From an uncultured Bacilli bacterium (GTDB lineage Bacteria; Bacillota_I; Bacilli_A; RF39; UBA660), in assembly GCA_947632085.1 (NCBI GenBank), contig CANRNY010000003.1:28523-92522 (forward strand): a DNA stretch of 64,000 bases, read 5' to 3'. Within the stretch, counting starts at the first letter, position 1. Each line of letters opens with the position of its first letter. The translations under genes and the position numbers were made by a program. The notes beneath the pieces are model-generated. The model worked only from the letters and a program-made list of their open reading frames with translations, was not told where the DNA came from and did not search any database. This document shows, piece after piece, positions 1 to 10,099 of this stretch.

Positions 1-1785
1 AAGTTGTTCTTTAACGATTTTTTCTTCGTTAATACGATTTATTAATTGTTCCATTAATTCATGAGTATAACCGACCATTCCTGGTGTACCACTACCAGTT
101 ATGGCTTCTTCATTTGGTTTTATAATACCAACTATTTTTATTTCTTCGGCATCTTTTAGTTTTTTCTTCATATAATCTTCATCAGATGATTTATTAACCC
201 ATATACTACCTACTTTTTCGTAATAATCAGTATTTAATAATAATTTAAATGAAGTATTAAGTAAGTCTTCTGTACTATATGAATGGTCTTCAAATTTAAC
301 TTCTTTACCTGTTGTCATATTAGTAAATTGTTCTTTTAAGTCGTCTTGGCTTAAAATACCTAGACTATATAGCGTATAATCTGATATTTCATTATTATCA
401 GTTACTTGTAATACAACTTCATTATATTTTTCTGGCCAATGACCATCTACTAAGTCATATTGTTGTTTTAAAAGATCTTCATTATCAATTAGTTCATAGA
501 AGACATCATATGAAGACATATATGTACTATAAATACTAGACATACCTGATGTACCCATACCTAGAGCATCAAAAACAGTCGTAGGATTTACTTGAACAAT
601 ATTATCTGGATCATTTTTATATAAATTCATTGTTACATTATAAGAATATTTTATTGAAGTAACATAATCGTTGATATTACTTTGATCACTTTCTAAAAAC
701 TTTTTAAATGATTCTAAGTCATTTTTATCTACTTCTTGTGATAAGGTAGTAAATAAATCACCCATTATATTTAGGGAATGAATTTTATCATCATTATATT
801 CTTTTTCTTCTTGATTACCAGTCATATTTAAAATTAAAGATGACATATCAACAGATTCTTTTTGAATAGTTAATGGATACGAACTTAGAGTTTCTTCTTC
901 AGTTTTATTGATATATTCTTGAATACCATTTGATAAAGAAAGAATTAAAGCAATACCAATTATACCAATAGAACCAGCAAAAGCAGTAAGGATTGTACGA
1001 CCTTTTTTAGTCATTAAATTATTTAAGCTTAAAGATAAAGCGGTTTTAAAACTCATTTGAGTTTTTTTAGATTTATTCGTCTTCTCGACTAAAACCTCAT
1101 CTTCACCATCAAATGGATTTGAATCATCAATTATTTCACCATCTAATAATTTAACTATTCTAGTTGAATAATTGACTGCTAATTCAGGATTATGAGTAAC
1201 CATAATAACGAGTTTATCTTTAGCAATTTCTTTTAATAAATCTAAAACTTGTAAACTTGTTTCAGAATCTAGAGCACCAGTTGGTTCATCAGCTAGTAAG
1301 ATATCAGGATCATTTACTAAAGCACGAGCAATCGCAATTCTTTGCATCTGACCACCAGACATTTGGTTAGGTTTTTTATGCATTTGTTTTTCAAGACCAA
1401 CTTTTTTTAGAACAGCAATACTTCTTTTTCTTCTTTCTTCTTTACCAACACCAGATAAAGTTAAAGCAAGTTCAACATTTTGTAAAGCTGTTTGATGAGG
1501 AATTAAATTATAACTTTGAAAAACGAAACCAACACGATGGTTACGATATGTATCCCAATCACGATCAGTAAAGTCTTTAGTTGATACACCATTAATTATC
1601 AAGTCTCCACTTGTATATTCATCTAAGCCACCAACAATATTAAGTAAAGTTGTTTTACCACTACCACTTTGGCCTAAGATAGATACGAATTCACTACGAC
1701 GAAATTTGATATCTATTTTATTTAAAGCTTTTTGTTTAGTGCCAGCGACTTCATAGATTTTGGTAATCTTTTTTAATTCTAACAT
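1..1785 (-). CDS. MacB-type ABC transporter, ATPase fused to permease (3' end outside window)
   Basis: The reading frame is open from the ATG at 1785 to the window edge (595 codons). The N-terminal ~230 residues are a MacB/LolD-like ATPase: Walker A GQSGSGKTT near residue 38, signature SGGQ near 143, Walker B ILLADEPTGALD near 164 and the switch His in VTHN. A linker leads to a membrane segment near residue 270 (GRTILTAFAGSIGIIGIALIL) and then a long extracytoplasmic region, as in MacB-type permeases with a large periplasmic-type domain. The C-terminal helices expected for the family lie beyond the window. ATPase and permease are encoded in one chain. MacB-like systems export peptides or lipids or work as mechanotransmitters; the substrate here is unknown. 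Confidence 0.9.
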   Translation of the reverse strand, partial: MLELKKITKIYEVAGTKQKALNKIDIKFRRSEFVSILGQSGSGKTTLLNIVGGLDEYTSGDLIINGVSTKDFTDRDWDTYRNHRVGFVFQSYNLIPHQTALQNVELALTLSGVGKEERRKRSIAVLKKVGLEKQMHKKPNQMSGGQMQRIAIARALVNDPDILLADEPTGALDSETSLQVLDLLKEIAKDKLVIMVTHNPELAVNYSTRIVKLLDGEIIDDSNPFDGEDEVLVEKTNKSKKTQMSFKTALSLSLNNLMTKKGRTILTAFAGSIGIIGIALILSLSNGIQEYINKTEEETLSSYPLTIQKESVDMSSLILNMTGNQEEKEYNDDKIHSLNIMGDLFTTLSQEVDKNDLESFKKFLESDQSNINDYVTSIKYSYNVTMNLYKNDPDNIVQVNPTTVFDALGMGTSGMSSIYSTYMSSYDVFYELIDNEDLLKQQYDLVDGHWPEKYNEVVLQVTDNNEISDYTLYSLGILSQDDLKEQFTNMTTGKEVKFEDHSYSTEDLLNTSFKLLLNTDYYEKVGSIWVNKSSDEDYMKKKLKDAEEIKIVGIIKPNEEAITGSGTPGMVGYTHELMEQLINRINEEKIVKEQL

Positions 1786-1836
1786 AGCATCACTCTTTCT
1801 TTTTTATTAGAACACTTATATTATAATATAATTTTA

Positions 1837-3252
1837 TTATTTTTTTAACTTAAAATTAGTAAATAAGACAATTATTGGGAAAATTTCTAGACGACCAAGT
1901 AACATACCAATACTTAAAGTTATTTTTGATAAAGAACTAAAGCTATAAAAATCGCTAATATTAAAGCATAAACCGACGTTTGCAAATGTAGCAGCAACGG
2001 CATTAATTGTTGTTTCTAAAGAATAACCATCAAAACTAACTATTAGCATGATTAATAAGATTAAGATAAAGTAAAGAAACATAAACGTACAAGTATTTTT
2101 TATAGTATCTTCATCAACTTTCTTATCTTCAAATGTTATAGTATAAACACTATTTGGATGGACTAATTTTAAGAAATCACGTTTAATAACTTTAAAGACG
2201 ATAATTAATCTAGTCATTTTAAAGCCACCACAGGTTGAACCGGCACAGGCACTAATTAACATTAAACAGATTAAAATTATACGACTAGTAGTTGGTAAGA
2301 TATTAATATCGCCGATACTAAAGCCAGTACTACTAATAATGGAACTTGTATGAAAGAAAATACTAGTAAAGGCTTCAAATAAATTATTAAATAAATGATA
2401 ACTATTAATTAAAATTATTATAATAGAACTAATAAAGATAATTAGATAAGTTTTTAATTCTTCGCTCTTTAGCGCATTTTTTATATCTTTCATTAAGATT
2501 AAGAAATAGATATTAAAATTAATACCAAAGAGGAACATAAAGATGGCAACGACATATTGATTGAAGGTTGAATATGTAGCTAGACTGGTATTTAGTGGTG
2601 CAAAACCACCTGTACCAGCAGTCGAAAAGGACGTTAAAATACTATTAAATAAGTCTAGACCACCAAATAGAAGTAATATAATTTCTGTTAAAGTTAACGA
2701 TAAATATATAAAATATAAATAAAATAAGGTTTTTTTAAGACTAGGTACTAATTTAGCAACACTTGGTCCTGGCATTTCAGCTTTTAAGACGTGCATTGAT
2801 TTATCACTACTAGATAAAGGTATAATAGCCATAACAAAAGCTAAAACACCCATACCACCTAAGAAATGCATAAAACTACGCCAGAATAAAATACTTTTAT
2901 TTAAACTTTCAACATCACTAAAGATAGTAGCACCGGTAGTAGTAAGACCTGAAACTGCTTCAAAGAAGGAATTAACAAATGATACGTGATGAGTAATCAT
3001 AAAAGGTATAGCACTTAGAATACTTATAATAATCCAAGATAAAGCAACAATTATAAAGCCATCTTTAGCATAGATATTTTTTTTATTTATTTTAAGATTA
3101 TTAAAGATTAAACCTAAGACTAAACTAATAGCTAAAGGAATTATAAAACCTTTTATGGGTTCGTGATAAATAAAACAGACAAAGACAGGAAATAATAAAA
3201 TAATGGAAAAACCAATTAATACTTTACCAATGTATTTTAAGATATTTTTCAT
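1837..3252 (-). CDS. trkH: TrkH/KtrB-family potassium transporter membrane subunit
   Basis: A 471-residue polytopic protein. Four pore-loop segments typical of the TrkH/KtrB superfamily are visible: SGLTTTGATIF, STAGTGGFAP, ISSTGFSIGD and ATFANVGLCF. Each carries the glycine that lines the K+ selectivity filter. The C-terminus has the conserved GRLEIFPI motif. It starts at ATG 3252 behind TTGGAG, 3 bp after the stop of trkA, so the two are co-transcribed. The protein takes up K+ across the cytoplasmic membrane with its regulatory RCK partner encoded immediately upstream. Assignment to TrkH rather than KtrB is supported by the two-domain TrkA partner. Confidence 0.93.
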   Translation of the reverse strand: MKNILKYIGKVLIGFSIILLFPVFVCFIYHEPIKGFIIPLAISLVLGLIFNNLKINKKNIYAKDGFIIVALSWIIISILSAIPFMITHHVSFVNSFFEAVSGLTTTGATIFSDVESLNKSILFWRSFMHFLGGMGVLAFVMAIIPLSSSDKSMHVLKAEMPGPSVAKLVPSLKKTLFYLYFIYLSLTLTEIILLLFGGLDLFNSILTSFSTAGTGGFAPLNTSLATYSTFNQYVVAIFMFLFGINFNIYFLILMKDIKNALKSEELKTYLIIFISSIIIILINSYHLFNNLFEAFTSIFFHTSSIISSTGFSIGDINILPTTSRIILICLMLISACAGSTCGGFKMTRLIIVFKVIKRDFLKLVHPNSVYTITFEDKKVDEDTIKNTCTFMFLYFILILLIMLIVSFDGYSLETTINAVAATFANVGLCFNISDFYSFSSLSKITLSIGMLLGRLEIFPIIVLFTNFKLKK

Positions 3253-3255
3253 ATT

Positions 3256-4611
3256 CTACTCCAAAATATCATTAATGTCTTTGACTTCAGTATCATTACT
3301 TACAATAATAATAACTGTATCATTAACTTTTATCTCATCATTACCACCAGGGAAAATAATATTTTTACCACGAAGAATAGCAGCGATTAAAACACCATCT
3401 TTAAATTTTAATTCCTTTAATTTACTATTAGAATATTCAAAGTCTTTATGAATTTTAAATTCTAATATAGAAAAATTATCGTCGTCTAACTTATATATTG
3501 ATTCAGAATTACTCTCTTCACTATTTTGCATAGCTTTAATATATCTTAAGATTTGATTTGAAGCGATTTTATGGGGAGTTATTACCGTACTTATTTTAGC
3601 TTGTTCTACTACACCGTCTAAATCAATATGATTAACTTTAGTAATTATTTTAGGTATATTTAGACGAGAAGCAAACATTGAATAAACTATATTTTCTTCA
3701 TCGATACTATTTAAGGAAATAAAGGCATCACATTTTTCAATCCCTTCTTCATATAAAAGGTTTTGATCAGATACATCACCATTAATAATTAAGACTTTAG
3801 GTAGAACTTCGCTTAAGAATTTACATCTTTCAGGATCAATTTCAACTAGTTTAACATCGATACCCATATCACATAATAAACGAGATAGATAAATAGCTGT
3901 ATTAGAACCACCACTTATCATAACCTTTTTAGTTTTACGCGCAATAAGATTAGCATATTTTAAAAATTCATTTATATCTTTAGGAGTACCAGTAATAAAT
4001 ATTTTATCATTAGTTTGAATTTTTAAATTACCTTTAGGAATAATTAATTTATCGTTTCTTTTGATAGCACAAAAAATAATATTATAATTTAATTTTTGGG
4101 CAAGATTATGAATTGTTTGACTAACTAAAATACTATTTTCTTCGACGATAAGAGAAATCATTTCAATACGTCCTTTAAAGAAAGTAGTAACATCTAAGGC
4201 ACTAGGAATGCTTAAGATTCTAGCAATATATTCAGCAGTCATACGTTCAGGATTGATAGACATAGAAAGACCTAGTTCTTCTTTTAAAATATTAATAGAA
4301 CTTGAATATTCAGGAGTACGAATACGAGCAATAGTCTTCTTAGCACCGAGTTTCTTGCCTAAAAGAGAACACATAACATTTTGTTCATCTTTTTCCATAA
4401 CACTAATTAAGATATCGCATTCAGCGATACCAGCTTCTTCTAAGACATTAGAATCTAAACCATTACCTATTATATAATTAACATCTTCATTATTAATAAT
4501 ATCTTGCGTTTTTAAAAAATCTTTATCAATTAGAGTTACTTCATTATCAGCAACTAAGCTTTTAGCTAAGTATTCACCTAATTTACCTATTCCCACAATT
4601 ATTATCTTCAT
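3256..4611 (-). CDS. trkA: TrkA potassium uptake regulatory protein (tandem RCK)
   Basis: 451 residues containing two RCK units. Each has a Rossmann NAD-binding domain (N-terminal GIGKLGEYLAKSL; second MISGGSNTAIYLSRLL near residue 230) followed by a TrkA-C domain (about 140-215 and 365-450). This duplicated form is typical of TrkA. It binds nucleotides in the cytosol and gates the TrkH channel encoded just downstream. The start at 4611 follows TAGGTGA. The gene is divergent from map. Confidence 0.93.
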   Translation of the reverse strand: MKIIIVGIGKLGEYLAKSLVADNEVTLIDKDFLKTQDIINNEDVNYIIGNGLDSNVLEEAGIAECDILISVMEKDEQNVMCSLLGKKLGAKKTIARIRTPEYSSSINILKEELGLSMSINPERMTAEYIARILSIPSALDVTTFFKGRIEMISLIVEENSILVSQTIHNLAQKLNYNIIFCAIKRNDKLIIPKGNLKIQTNDKIFITGTPKDINEFLKYANLIARKTKKVMISGGSNTAIYLSRLLCDMGIDVKLVEIDPERCKFLSEVLPKVLIINGDVSDQNLLYEEGIEKCDAFISLNSIDEENIVYSMFASRLNIPKIITKVNHIDLDGVVEQAKISTVITPHKIASNQILRYIKAMQNSEESNSESIYKLDDDNFSILEFKIHKDFEYSNSKLKELKFKDGVLIAAILRGKNIIFPGGNDEIKVNDTVIIIVSNDTEVKDINDILE

Positions 4612-4684
4612 ATAAATTCACCTAGTCCATTATATCATTTTTTAATTTTTTAAGCACTATAAATACTCTATTATATGTATATTG

Positions 4685-4693
4685 TGCTATAAT
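4685..4693 (+). promoter_or_regulatory. Extended -10 promoter of map
   Basis: TGCTATAAT is an extended -10 element (TGnTATAAT) 25 bp before the map start codon. No good -35 is visible at 17 bp spacing, as is usual for extended -10 promoters. The element overlaps an earlier in-frame ATG at 4682, which argues that translation starts downstream at 4718. Confidence 0.7.
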
Positions 4694-4717
4694 ACTAAAG
4701 GAATTGGAGGTTCAAAG

Positions 4718-5500
4718 ATGATTGTTACAAGAACGGAAGATGAAATTAATAAATTAAGAGAAGCTGGAAGGATTGTTGGTCTTACACATAAGTATTTACA
4801 ACAATTTATTAAACCAGGAATTAGTACAAAGGAATTAGATCGTTTAGCTAAAAAGTTTATTGAAAGTAAAGGTTGTACTTGTTCTTTTGAAGGATTGTAT
4901 GGATTTCCAGGAAGTATTTGTATAAGTCTTAATAATGAAGTAGTACATGGGATTCCTTCACATCGTAAATTAAAAGAAGGAGATATTGTAAAGTTAGATA
5001 TTGGAGCTTGTTACCAAGGATATCATGGAGATTCTGCTTGGAGTTATATTGTTGGGAAGCCAAAATGTAAAAAAGATGAAGAATTACTTAAATGGACTGA
5101 AGAAGCTTTAATGAAAGGTCTTGAAGCAATTCATGATGGTTGTACGACGGGAGATATTGGACATGCGGTATTTAAAACAGCTCGTAAATATAATTTAGGA
5201 GTTGTTAGAGAGTTAGTTGGGCATGGTGTTGGCGATAAAGTGCATATGGAACCAGATGTACCTAATTATGGAACAGAAAAAAAGGGCCCTACTTTACATA
5301 CCGGAAATGTTATTGCCGTAGAACCAATGTTAAATTTAGGAACTGCGGATATTTATATGTTGGATGATAATTGGACGATTTGTACAGATGATGATAAAAA
5401 TAGTGCCCATTTTGAACATACCGTTTTGGTTACTGATCAAGGATATGAAATATTAACAAGACGTGATGTAGAATTAGATCCGGAAGATATTGTAAATTAA
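4718..5500 (+). CDS. map: Methionine aminopeptidase, type I
   Basis: 260 residues from ATG 4718, which follows a GGAGG at 4706-4710. An upstream in-frame ATG (4682) lies inside the promoter and was rejected. All five metal ligands of the type I family are present: D94, D105 (LDIGACYQGYHGD), H169 (VGHGVG), E202 (AVEPM) and E233 (FEHTV), plus the substrate-contacting His at 78. It removes the initiator methionine from nascent proteins after deformylation. It is monocistronic, with its own promoter and a terminator shared with the convergent sigma-factor gene. Confidence 0.96.
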   Translation: MIVTRTEDEINKLREAGRIVGLTHKYLQQFIKPGISTKELDRLAKKFIESKGCTCSFEGLYGFPGSICISLNNEVVHGIPSHRKLKEGDIVKLDIGACYQGYHGDSAWSYIVGKPKCKKDEELLKWTEEALMKGLEAIHDGCTTGDIGHAVFKTARKYNLGVVRELVGHGVGDKVHMEPDVPNYGTEKKGPTLHTGNVIAVEPMLNLGTADIYMLDDNWTICTDDDKNSAHFEHTVLVTDQGYEILTRRDVELDPEDIVN

Positions 5501-5530
5501 AAAGATGTAATACTTAATTACATCTTTTTT
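5499..5530. terminator. Bidirectional terminator between map and sigma gene
   Basis: Perfect inverted repeat AAAAAGATGTAA / TTACATCTTTTT with a short loop and A/T tracts on both sides. It serves the convergent genes map (+) and the sigma factor (-), whose stop codon lies inside it. Confidence 0.88.
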
Positions 5531-6672
5531 AGTTCTTCTTTGTCTAAATCAATAATTTCATAGTTATTAATAATACTAGTTATGAATTCTTCAGAGAAAC
5601 CAACATTCCAGCTATAGTACTTATTATCAAAAATAACTGGGAAGATTGAACTTTCATTTAATTCGACAATAATACTTTTTATACTACTACCACTATTTAA
5701 ACGTTCATGAATCATAGTTGATAATTGATTTAATAAATTAATCGCTTTAGTTAAATCTTCCATTGTCCAATCAATATTAAATTGCATTTTAATAAATGAG
5801 ATAATAGCAGAATATGAAAGATTTCTTTTTAACAATTGAATTAAATAAATATATACTTTATTTTTTACTTCAATATAAATGCTAGTTTTACTAGGACGGT
5901 TTACATCAGCTGTTGGTTCATAAAATGCTTTTAGTTTACGGGTATGAAGTGGATGTCTTAAATGACGAATGGCACGAGCTTCAGTGTCTCTTACTACTTC
6001 AAGGCTAATATTTAGCTTTTTAGCTGTTTCTTCACGAGAATGAGCAATACCATCTTTTAAACCAAAACGAAGATTTAAGACTTCTCTTTCACGTTCTGGT
6101 AAGGTATTTATCGCCGTAGCAATTTCTTTTTGTAAAAGATGATAATCAGCGATATCAGCTAAATTTTCATCAACCTTTATTGATGTTTGATCTTCTACTT
6201 CATCAATTGCTTCATAATCTTCTAAAGTCATAGGCATTTCATAACGTGGATTATAAGAATACATAGTATCTTCAGCAACTAATGAAGATGGTAAATCATC
6301 AGTAAAAGAAGCTTTGGAAGATGATTTTTTGACATAGTTATTCCAACTAATACCAATCATTTCTTTAAAATATCTTTGAATATTATGTTTAATAGAACGA
6401 ATGGCATAAGAAGCAAAGGAAAAACCTTTTTGATAATCATAATTATTAATGGCGATTACTAAACCTTCTAAGCCATACATTTTAGCTTCATCTTGAGGAA
6501 TTGGTGTATCACTAAAATATGTTTGAAGACACCAATCGACTAAATAAATATTATCTTGAACTAATTGTTCTCTAATTTTTTCATATTCCTTTGTAAAAGA
6601 TTTATCAGCTTTTAAAAGGGCTAACTTTTTAAATTGTTCAGTAAAATCTTTTGGGACTAATTCTTCGGCCAT
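5518..6672 (-). CDS. Sigma-70 family factor with extra C-terminal domain
   Basis: 384 residues from ATG 6672 (AGGAGGGG 7-10 nt upstream). An earlier ATG at 6702 lies in the -10 box and was rejected. Region 2 is recognisable around residues 60-110 (GLEGLVIAINNYDYQKGFSFASYA, then IRSIKHNIQRYF). Region 4 is at about 200-255 (LPEREREVLNLRFGL, then SREETAKKLNISLEVV). It lacks the WWIRQA motif of primary sigma factors. After region 4, a roughly 120-residue extension (about 265-384) has no counterpart I recognise. Likely an alternative sigma factor; its regulon is unknown. Confidence 0.8.
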   Translation of the reverse strand: MAEELVPKDFTEQFKKLALLKADKSFTKEYEKIREQLVQDNIYLVDWCLQTYFSDTPIPQDEAKMYGLEGLVIAINNYDYQKGFSFASYAIRSIKHNIQRYFKEMIGISWNNYVKKSSSKASFTDDLPSSLVAEDTMYSYNPRYEMPMTLEDYEAIDEVEDQTSIKVDENLADIADYHLLQKEIATAINTLPEREREVLNLRFGLKDGIAHSREETAKKLNISLEVVRDTEARAIRHLRHPLHTRKLKAFYEPTADVNRPSKTSIYIEVKNKVYIYLIQLLKRNLSYSAIISFIKMQFNIDWTMEDLTKAINLLNQLSTMIHERLNSGSSIKSIIVELNESSIFPVIFDNKYYSWNVGFSEEFITSIINNYEIIDLDKEELKKM

Positions 6673-6697
6673 ATAAAAACCCCTCCTACTAGGGTTT

Positions 6698-6726
6698 ATC
6701 ATATCAATTTTTTAGCAAATAAGCAA
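6698..6726 (-). promoter_or_regulatory. Promoter of the sigma-factor gene
   Basis: On the minus strand, TTGCTT (6721-6726), a 17-bp spacer and TATGAT (6698-6703) preceded by TGA form an extended -10. The predicted transcript start near 6691 leaves a leader of about 20 nt containing the SD sequence. Confidence 0.75.
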
Positions 6727-6744
6727 GTTTTACGAATGTCTTCT

Positions 6745-8844
6745 TTATTTGAAATTAGCTTTTAAAAGATTAGCTTTTTCATCGTAGGAATAATCAGTAA
6801 CATTCCCATTACCTTTTAATTCGTATTTAACATTTATTAACTTACATAAAGTAGTAACTTCGTTATAACTCCACCCTTTTATATTAGGCATTGAATATGA
6901 AGTACTATTAGTTACTAAAAAGACTTTATTACCGATTAAAACTGTTTTACCAGAGATAGGATACTGATTTATTATGTATTTACCAGTACCTAATTTAACA
7001 ATATCTAAATTTAATTTTTTTAATTTTTCTTCAACAATACTATATTCTTGATTAATGTAATTATCGACAGTAATAATTTTACTTTCATCGACTTTTTCAA
7101 TTGATTTAGAAATATTTTTATATTTAGCTATTTCTTCAACAATATTAGTAACCATTTTAGCATAGTCTTTATAATCACCAACAAATTTTTTAGCTGAAAC
7201 ATAGATAATATATTGAGGATCTTCATATGGGAAGACACCAGCAAAACTACGAATATAATCGTATTTACCTGATAGATATCTACCATCAGGACCAGCTATT
7301 TGGGCAGTACCTGTTTTACCAGCTATAACAATATTATCATTACGATAATTACGTGCATCAGTACGACCACTATAGACAACATCATACATTAAAGATAACA
7401 TTTTATCGATGTTTTCTTTAGAAGCTTTTTGACCTAGTTTAGTGACTTGATGTTGGTATGTAACTTCACCAGTATCACTATTAACTACTTTTTCAACGAT
7501 ATATGGTTGAATTTCCATACCTTCATTAGCTAGGATAGTTAAAGCTTGAAGGTTTTGGATTGGAGTTGTTGTTATACCTTGACCGAATGAGGCAGTAGCG
7601 ACTTCAGTTCGATATGTTATATCGATATCACCAGTTCCTTCATTTGGTAAAGTAATACCTGTTTTACGACCAAATCCTAAATTAGAATAGAAATTATATA
7701 GTTTTTCACGACCTAAATCTTTAGCTAAGTAAGTAGCAGCAACGTTAGATGAGTAAGAAAAACCAACATCAAAAGTTATGGTACCCCAACCACGACCACC
7801 ATTAAAGTCTTGAATGACAGCATCATCAACGGTTACTTTACCTGATTTATATTTTTTACTACCATCATATTTACCAGCTTCCATTGAAGCAAGAAAGGAA
7901 AAGATTTTCATAGTACTACCAGGTTCATATTGATAAGAGGTTAAAGGATTTAAATATGAATCGATATCTAGTTTATTTAAATTAAAACTTGGATTAGAGC
8001 TGGTAGCAAGAATAGCACCAGTTTTGGCATCCATAACGGAAACTGTTAACCAATCCATTTTGTTGTTTTTAACAAATTCTTTAACACCATTTTCGACATA
8101 TAATTGAATATTACTATCAATAGTTAAATAGATATCTTCACCAGCTTCTGCAGGTTCAGTAATGGTTGTAACGTTAGGTAATGTATAACCATAAGCATCT
8201 TTTTGATATATTGTGTAGCCGTCTTTACCTTGTAATTCTTCATCGTAATAAGCTTCAATACCCATTTTACCAGTTATTGGGGCATCAGCATTATTTGGAT
8301 CACGTGAAGCAAAACCAATGATATATGGAGCGAAAGTACTTAGTGGATAATATCTTTTTGAACTTTCAACAAAGTCGATACCTGGTAAATGAAGAGCTTC
8401 GATTTGTTTTTTGACTAAAGATGAAATATCACGACCACCAGGACCTAATTCAACTTGGTAAGCATCACGATTAAGAAGTTTTAAAAGTGTATCAACGTCC
8501 ATTTTTAAAATAGGTGCTAGAGCTTCAGCGGTTTTTTGCTTGTCGATAACATGTTGGGGATTATCATCATCTTTGGTACGTGTTGGTGATAAATACGCAA
8601 TTACAGTATAAGCATTAACATTTTGGGCAAGTATTTCACCATCAATTGAATAAATACTTCCCCTTTTCGCTTGGAGGATTTCCGTTTCAGTATTTCGATT
8701 TTCAACAAAAGCGGTTAAATCGATACCATCAGTTGTTTTAGCCATTGAAACGAAAGATAATTTTATAACAATAGCAAAAAAAGAAAAAACTAACACAATA
8801 AAAATCCAGCGACTGACATTTATTGTATTGTTTTTTCTTTTCAT
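6745..8844 (-). CDS. ftsI: Division-specific class B penicillin-binding protein (FtsI/PBP2B)
   Basis: About 700 residues with an N-terminal membrane anchor (about 14-36), a dimerisation domain (RGSIYSIDGEILA), and a transpeptidase domain with S312-TMK, SSN 367-369 and KTG 512-514 (numbering from the upstream ATG at 8850). A C-terminal PASTA-like segment (PNIKGWSYNEVTTLCK) near residue 655 follows. The ATG at 8844 sits 9 nt from AAGGAG, better than 8850 at 3 nt. It crosslinks septal peptidoglycan. It is the last gene of the mraZ-rsmH-ftsL-ftsI division cluster. Confidence 0.93.
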   Translation of the reverse strand: MKRKNNTINVSRWIFIVLVFSFFAIVIKLSFVSMAKTTDGIDLTAFVENRNTETEILQAKRGSIYSIDGEILAQNVNAYTVIAYLSPTRTKDDDNPQHVIDKQKTAEALAPILKMDVDTLLKLLNRDAYQVELGPGGRDISSLVKKQIEALHLPGIDFVESSKRYYPLSTFAPYIIGFASRDPNNADAPITGKMGIEAYYDEELQGKDGYTIYQKDAYGYTLPNVTTITEPAEAGEDIYLTIDSNIQLYVENGVKEFVKNNKMDWLTVSVMDAKTGAILATSSNPSFNLNKLDIDSYLNPLTSYQYEPGSTMKIFSFLASMEAGKYDGSKKYKSGKVTVDDAVIQDFNGGRGWGTITFDVGFSYSSNVAATYLAKDLGREKLYNFYSNLGFGRKTGITLPNEGTGDIDITYRTEVATASFGQGITTTPIQNLQALTILANEGMEIQPYIVEKVVNSDTGEVTYQHQVTKLGQKASKENIDKMLSLMYDVVYSGRTDARNYRNDNIVIAGKTGTAQIAGPDGRYLSGKYDYIRSFAGVFPYEDPQYIIYVSAKKFVGDYKDYAKMVTNIVEEIAKYKNISKSIEKVDESKIITVDNYINQEYSIVEEKLKKLNLDIVKLGTGKYIINQYPISGKTVLIGNKVFLVTNSTSYSMPNIKGWSYNEVTTLCKLINVKYELKGNGNVTDYSYDEKANLLKANFK

Positions 8845-8862
8845 AGTCATTAACTCCTTGTA

Positions 8863-9171
8863 TTATTCACTAGTAACTACTTTAATATTACTATTTTCAT
8901 AAGTAAGACCATTTTCAGTAGCAATTACTTGAATTTTATCTAGAGATGCTAACTCACTAATTTCCATTTTTAAGCCATCGTTAATACTCTCTTGGTCTTT
9001 TATTTTACTTTTAGTTTGTTCTAAAGCGATATTACTAGATGATAGTATAGCTTTAGTATAAACGTTACAAACAGGAATTGCAAGCAATATGAAAATGATT
9101 GTAAAGTAGATTGCTCTTTCTCCTTGAAGTATTCTTTTAATTTTAGATGGACGTTTTTTATTTTTGGCCAT
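8863..9171 (-). CDS. ftsL: FtsL-like septum protein
   Basis: 102 residues from ATG 9171, 4 bp after the rsmH stop and behind GAAAGGA. A basic cytosolic N-terminus is followed by one membrane helix (about 22-43) and a short coiled-coil-prone extracytoplasmic domain (LEQTKSKIKDQESINDGLKM). Size, topology and position between rsmH and ftsI match FtsL, a bitopic divisome scaffold with little sequence conservation. Assignment rests mainly on context. Confidence 0.85.
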   Translation of the reverse strand: MAKNKKRPSKIKRILQGERAIYFTIIFILLAIPVCNVYTKAILSSSNIALEQTKSKIKDQESINDGLKMEISELASLDKIQVIATENGLTYENSNIKVVTSE

Positions 9172-9175
9172 ACTA

Positions 9176-10099
9176 TCAAATCCTTTCAACAATTCGTAGT
9201 TTTGCACTTTTACTACGTGAATTTTCATTTAATTCTTCGGCACTTGGTAAAATTGGTTTTTTATTAACGAGTTTTAGTTTAAGTTGATACTCTTGTGGTA
9301 TTTCAGGTAGACCTTTAACTAATTCGTCAATATCACTTTCTTTTTTGAATATCTGTTTTACGATACGATCTTCTAAGGAATGAAAAGTAATTACAGATAT
9401 TCGACCATTTTTATTTAATAAATCTATTGCATCAGGTAGGGCGCTATTTAAAACAGTTAATTCACTATTTACTTCAATTCTTATCGCTTGAAAGATTTGT
9501 CTTTCAGGATGATATTTATTAAAGTATTTAGCACCGACAGCTGATTCAATAATTTTTACTAATTCTTTGGTTGTTTTAATTTCTTTAGTTAGTCTTTCAC
9601 TAACTATTTTTTTAGCAATAAACTTAGACATTTTTTCTTCACCATAGATAAAGAAAATATTACTAAGTTTTTCGATACTATATGTATTTATAATATCTTT
9701 GGCAGTTATCGTGCTTGAACGGTCCATACGCATATCTAATGGAGCATCAGTCATAAAGGTAAATCCACGGTCTTTATCATCGATTTGTGGACTAGATAAA
9801 CCTAAATCGAAAAGTATACCATCGACTTTTTCAACCCCTAATTCAAGCATTTTCTCTTTTATATGAACAAAGTTGGAATGGATAATTGTAAAGTTATTAC
9901 TTATCTTAGATAATCTTTCTTCGGAATAATTTATAGCTTCGATGTCTTGATCAAAAGCATATAGGTGTCCAGTAGTTAATCTTTTTAATATTTCACTACT
10001 ATGGCCACCATAGCCTAAGGTTGCATCAATATAGATTCCTTCAGGTTTAATATTTAAGCCATCGATTGACTCTTTTAAAAGAACACTATAATGTTTCAT
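9176..10099 (-). CDS. rsmH: 16S rRNA m4C1402 methyltransferase RsmH (MraW)
   Basis: 307 residues from ATG 10099 behind AGGAAG; a GTG at 10108 is too close to the SD. The SAM-binding motif [15 protein letters not shown], the [11 protein letters not shown] and [16 protein letters not shown] motifs, and the C-terminal VISFHSLED-like segment ([16 protein letters not shown]) are all present. It methylates C1402 of 16S rRNA. Its start overlaps the mraZ coding end by 14 bp, so the two are translationally coupled. Confidence 0.95.
   Translation of the reverse strand: MKHYSVLLKESIDGLNIKPEGIYIDATLGYGGHSSEILKRLTTGHLYAFDQDIEAINYSEERLSKISNNFTIIHSNFVHIKEKMLELGVEKVDGILFDLGLSSPQIDDKDRGFTFMTDAPLDMRMDRSSTITAKDIINTYSIEKLSNIFFIYGEEKMSKFIAKKIVSERLTKEIKTTKELVKIIESAVGAKYFNKYHPERQIFQAIRIEVNSELTVLNSALPDAIDLLNKNGRISVITFHSLEDRIVKQIFKKESDIDELVKGLPEIPQEYQLKLKLVNKKPILPSAEELNENSRSKSAKLRIVERI

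Noticed and set aside
3203..3451. Plus-strand open frames overlapping trkH/trkA, parC, ddl, murF and others
   Set aside because: They are antisense shadows of well-supported genes, without SD sites or recognisable domains.
6682..6697. Hairpin AAACCC/GGGTTT masking the SD of the sigma-factor gene
   Set aside because: The promoter predicts a start near 6691, so the left arm would not be in the transcript.
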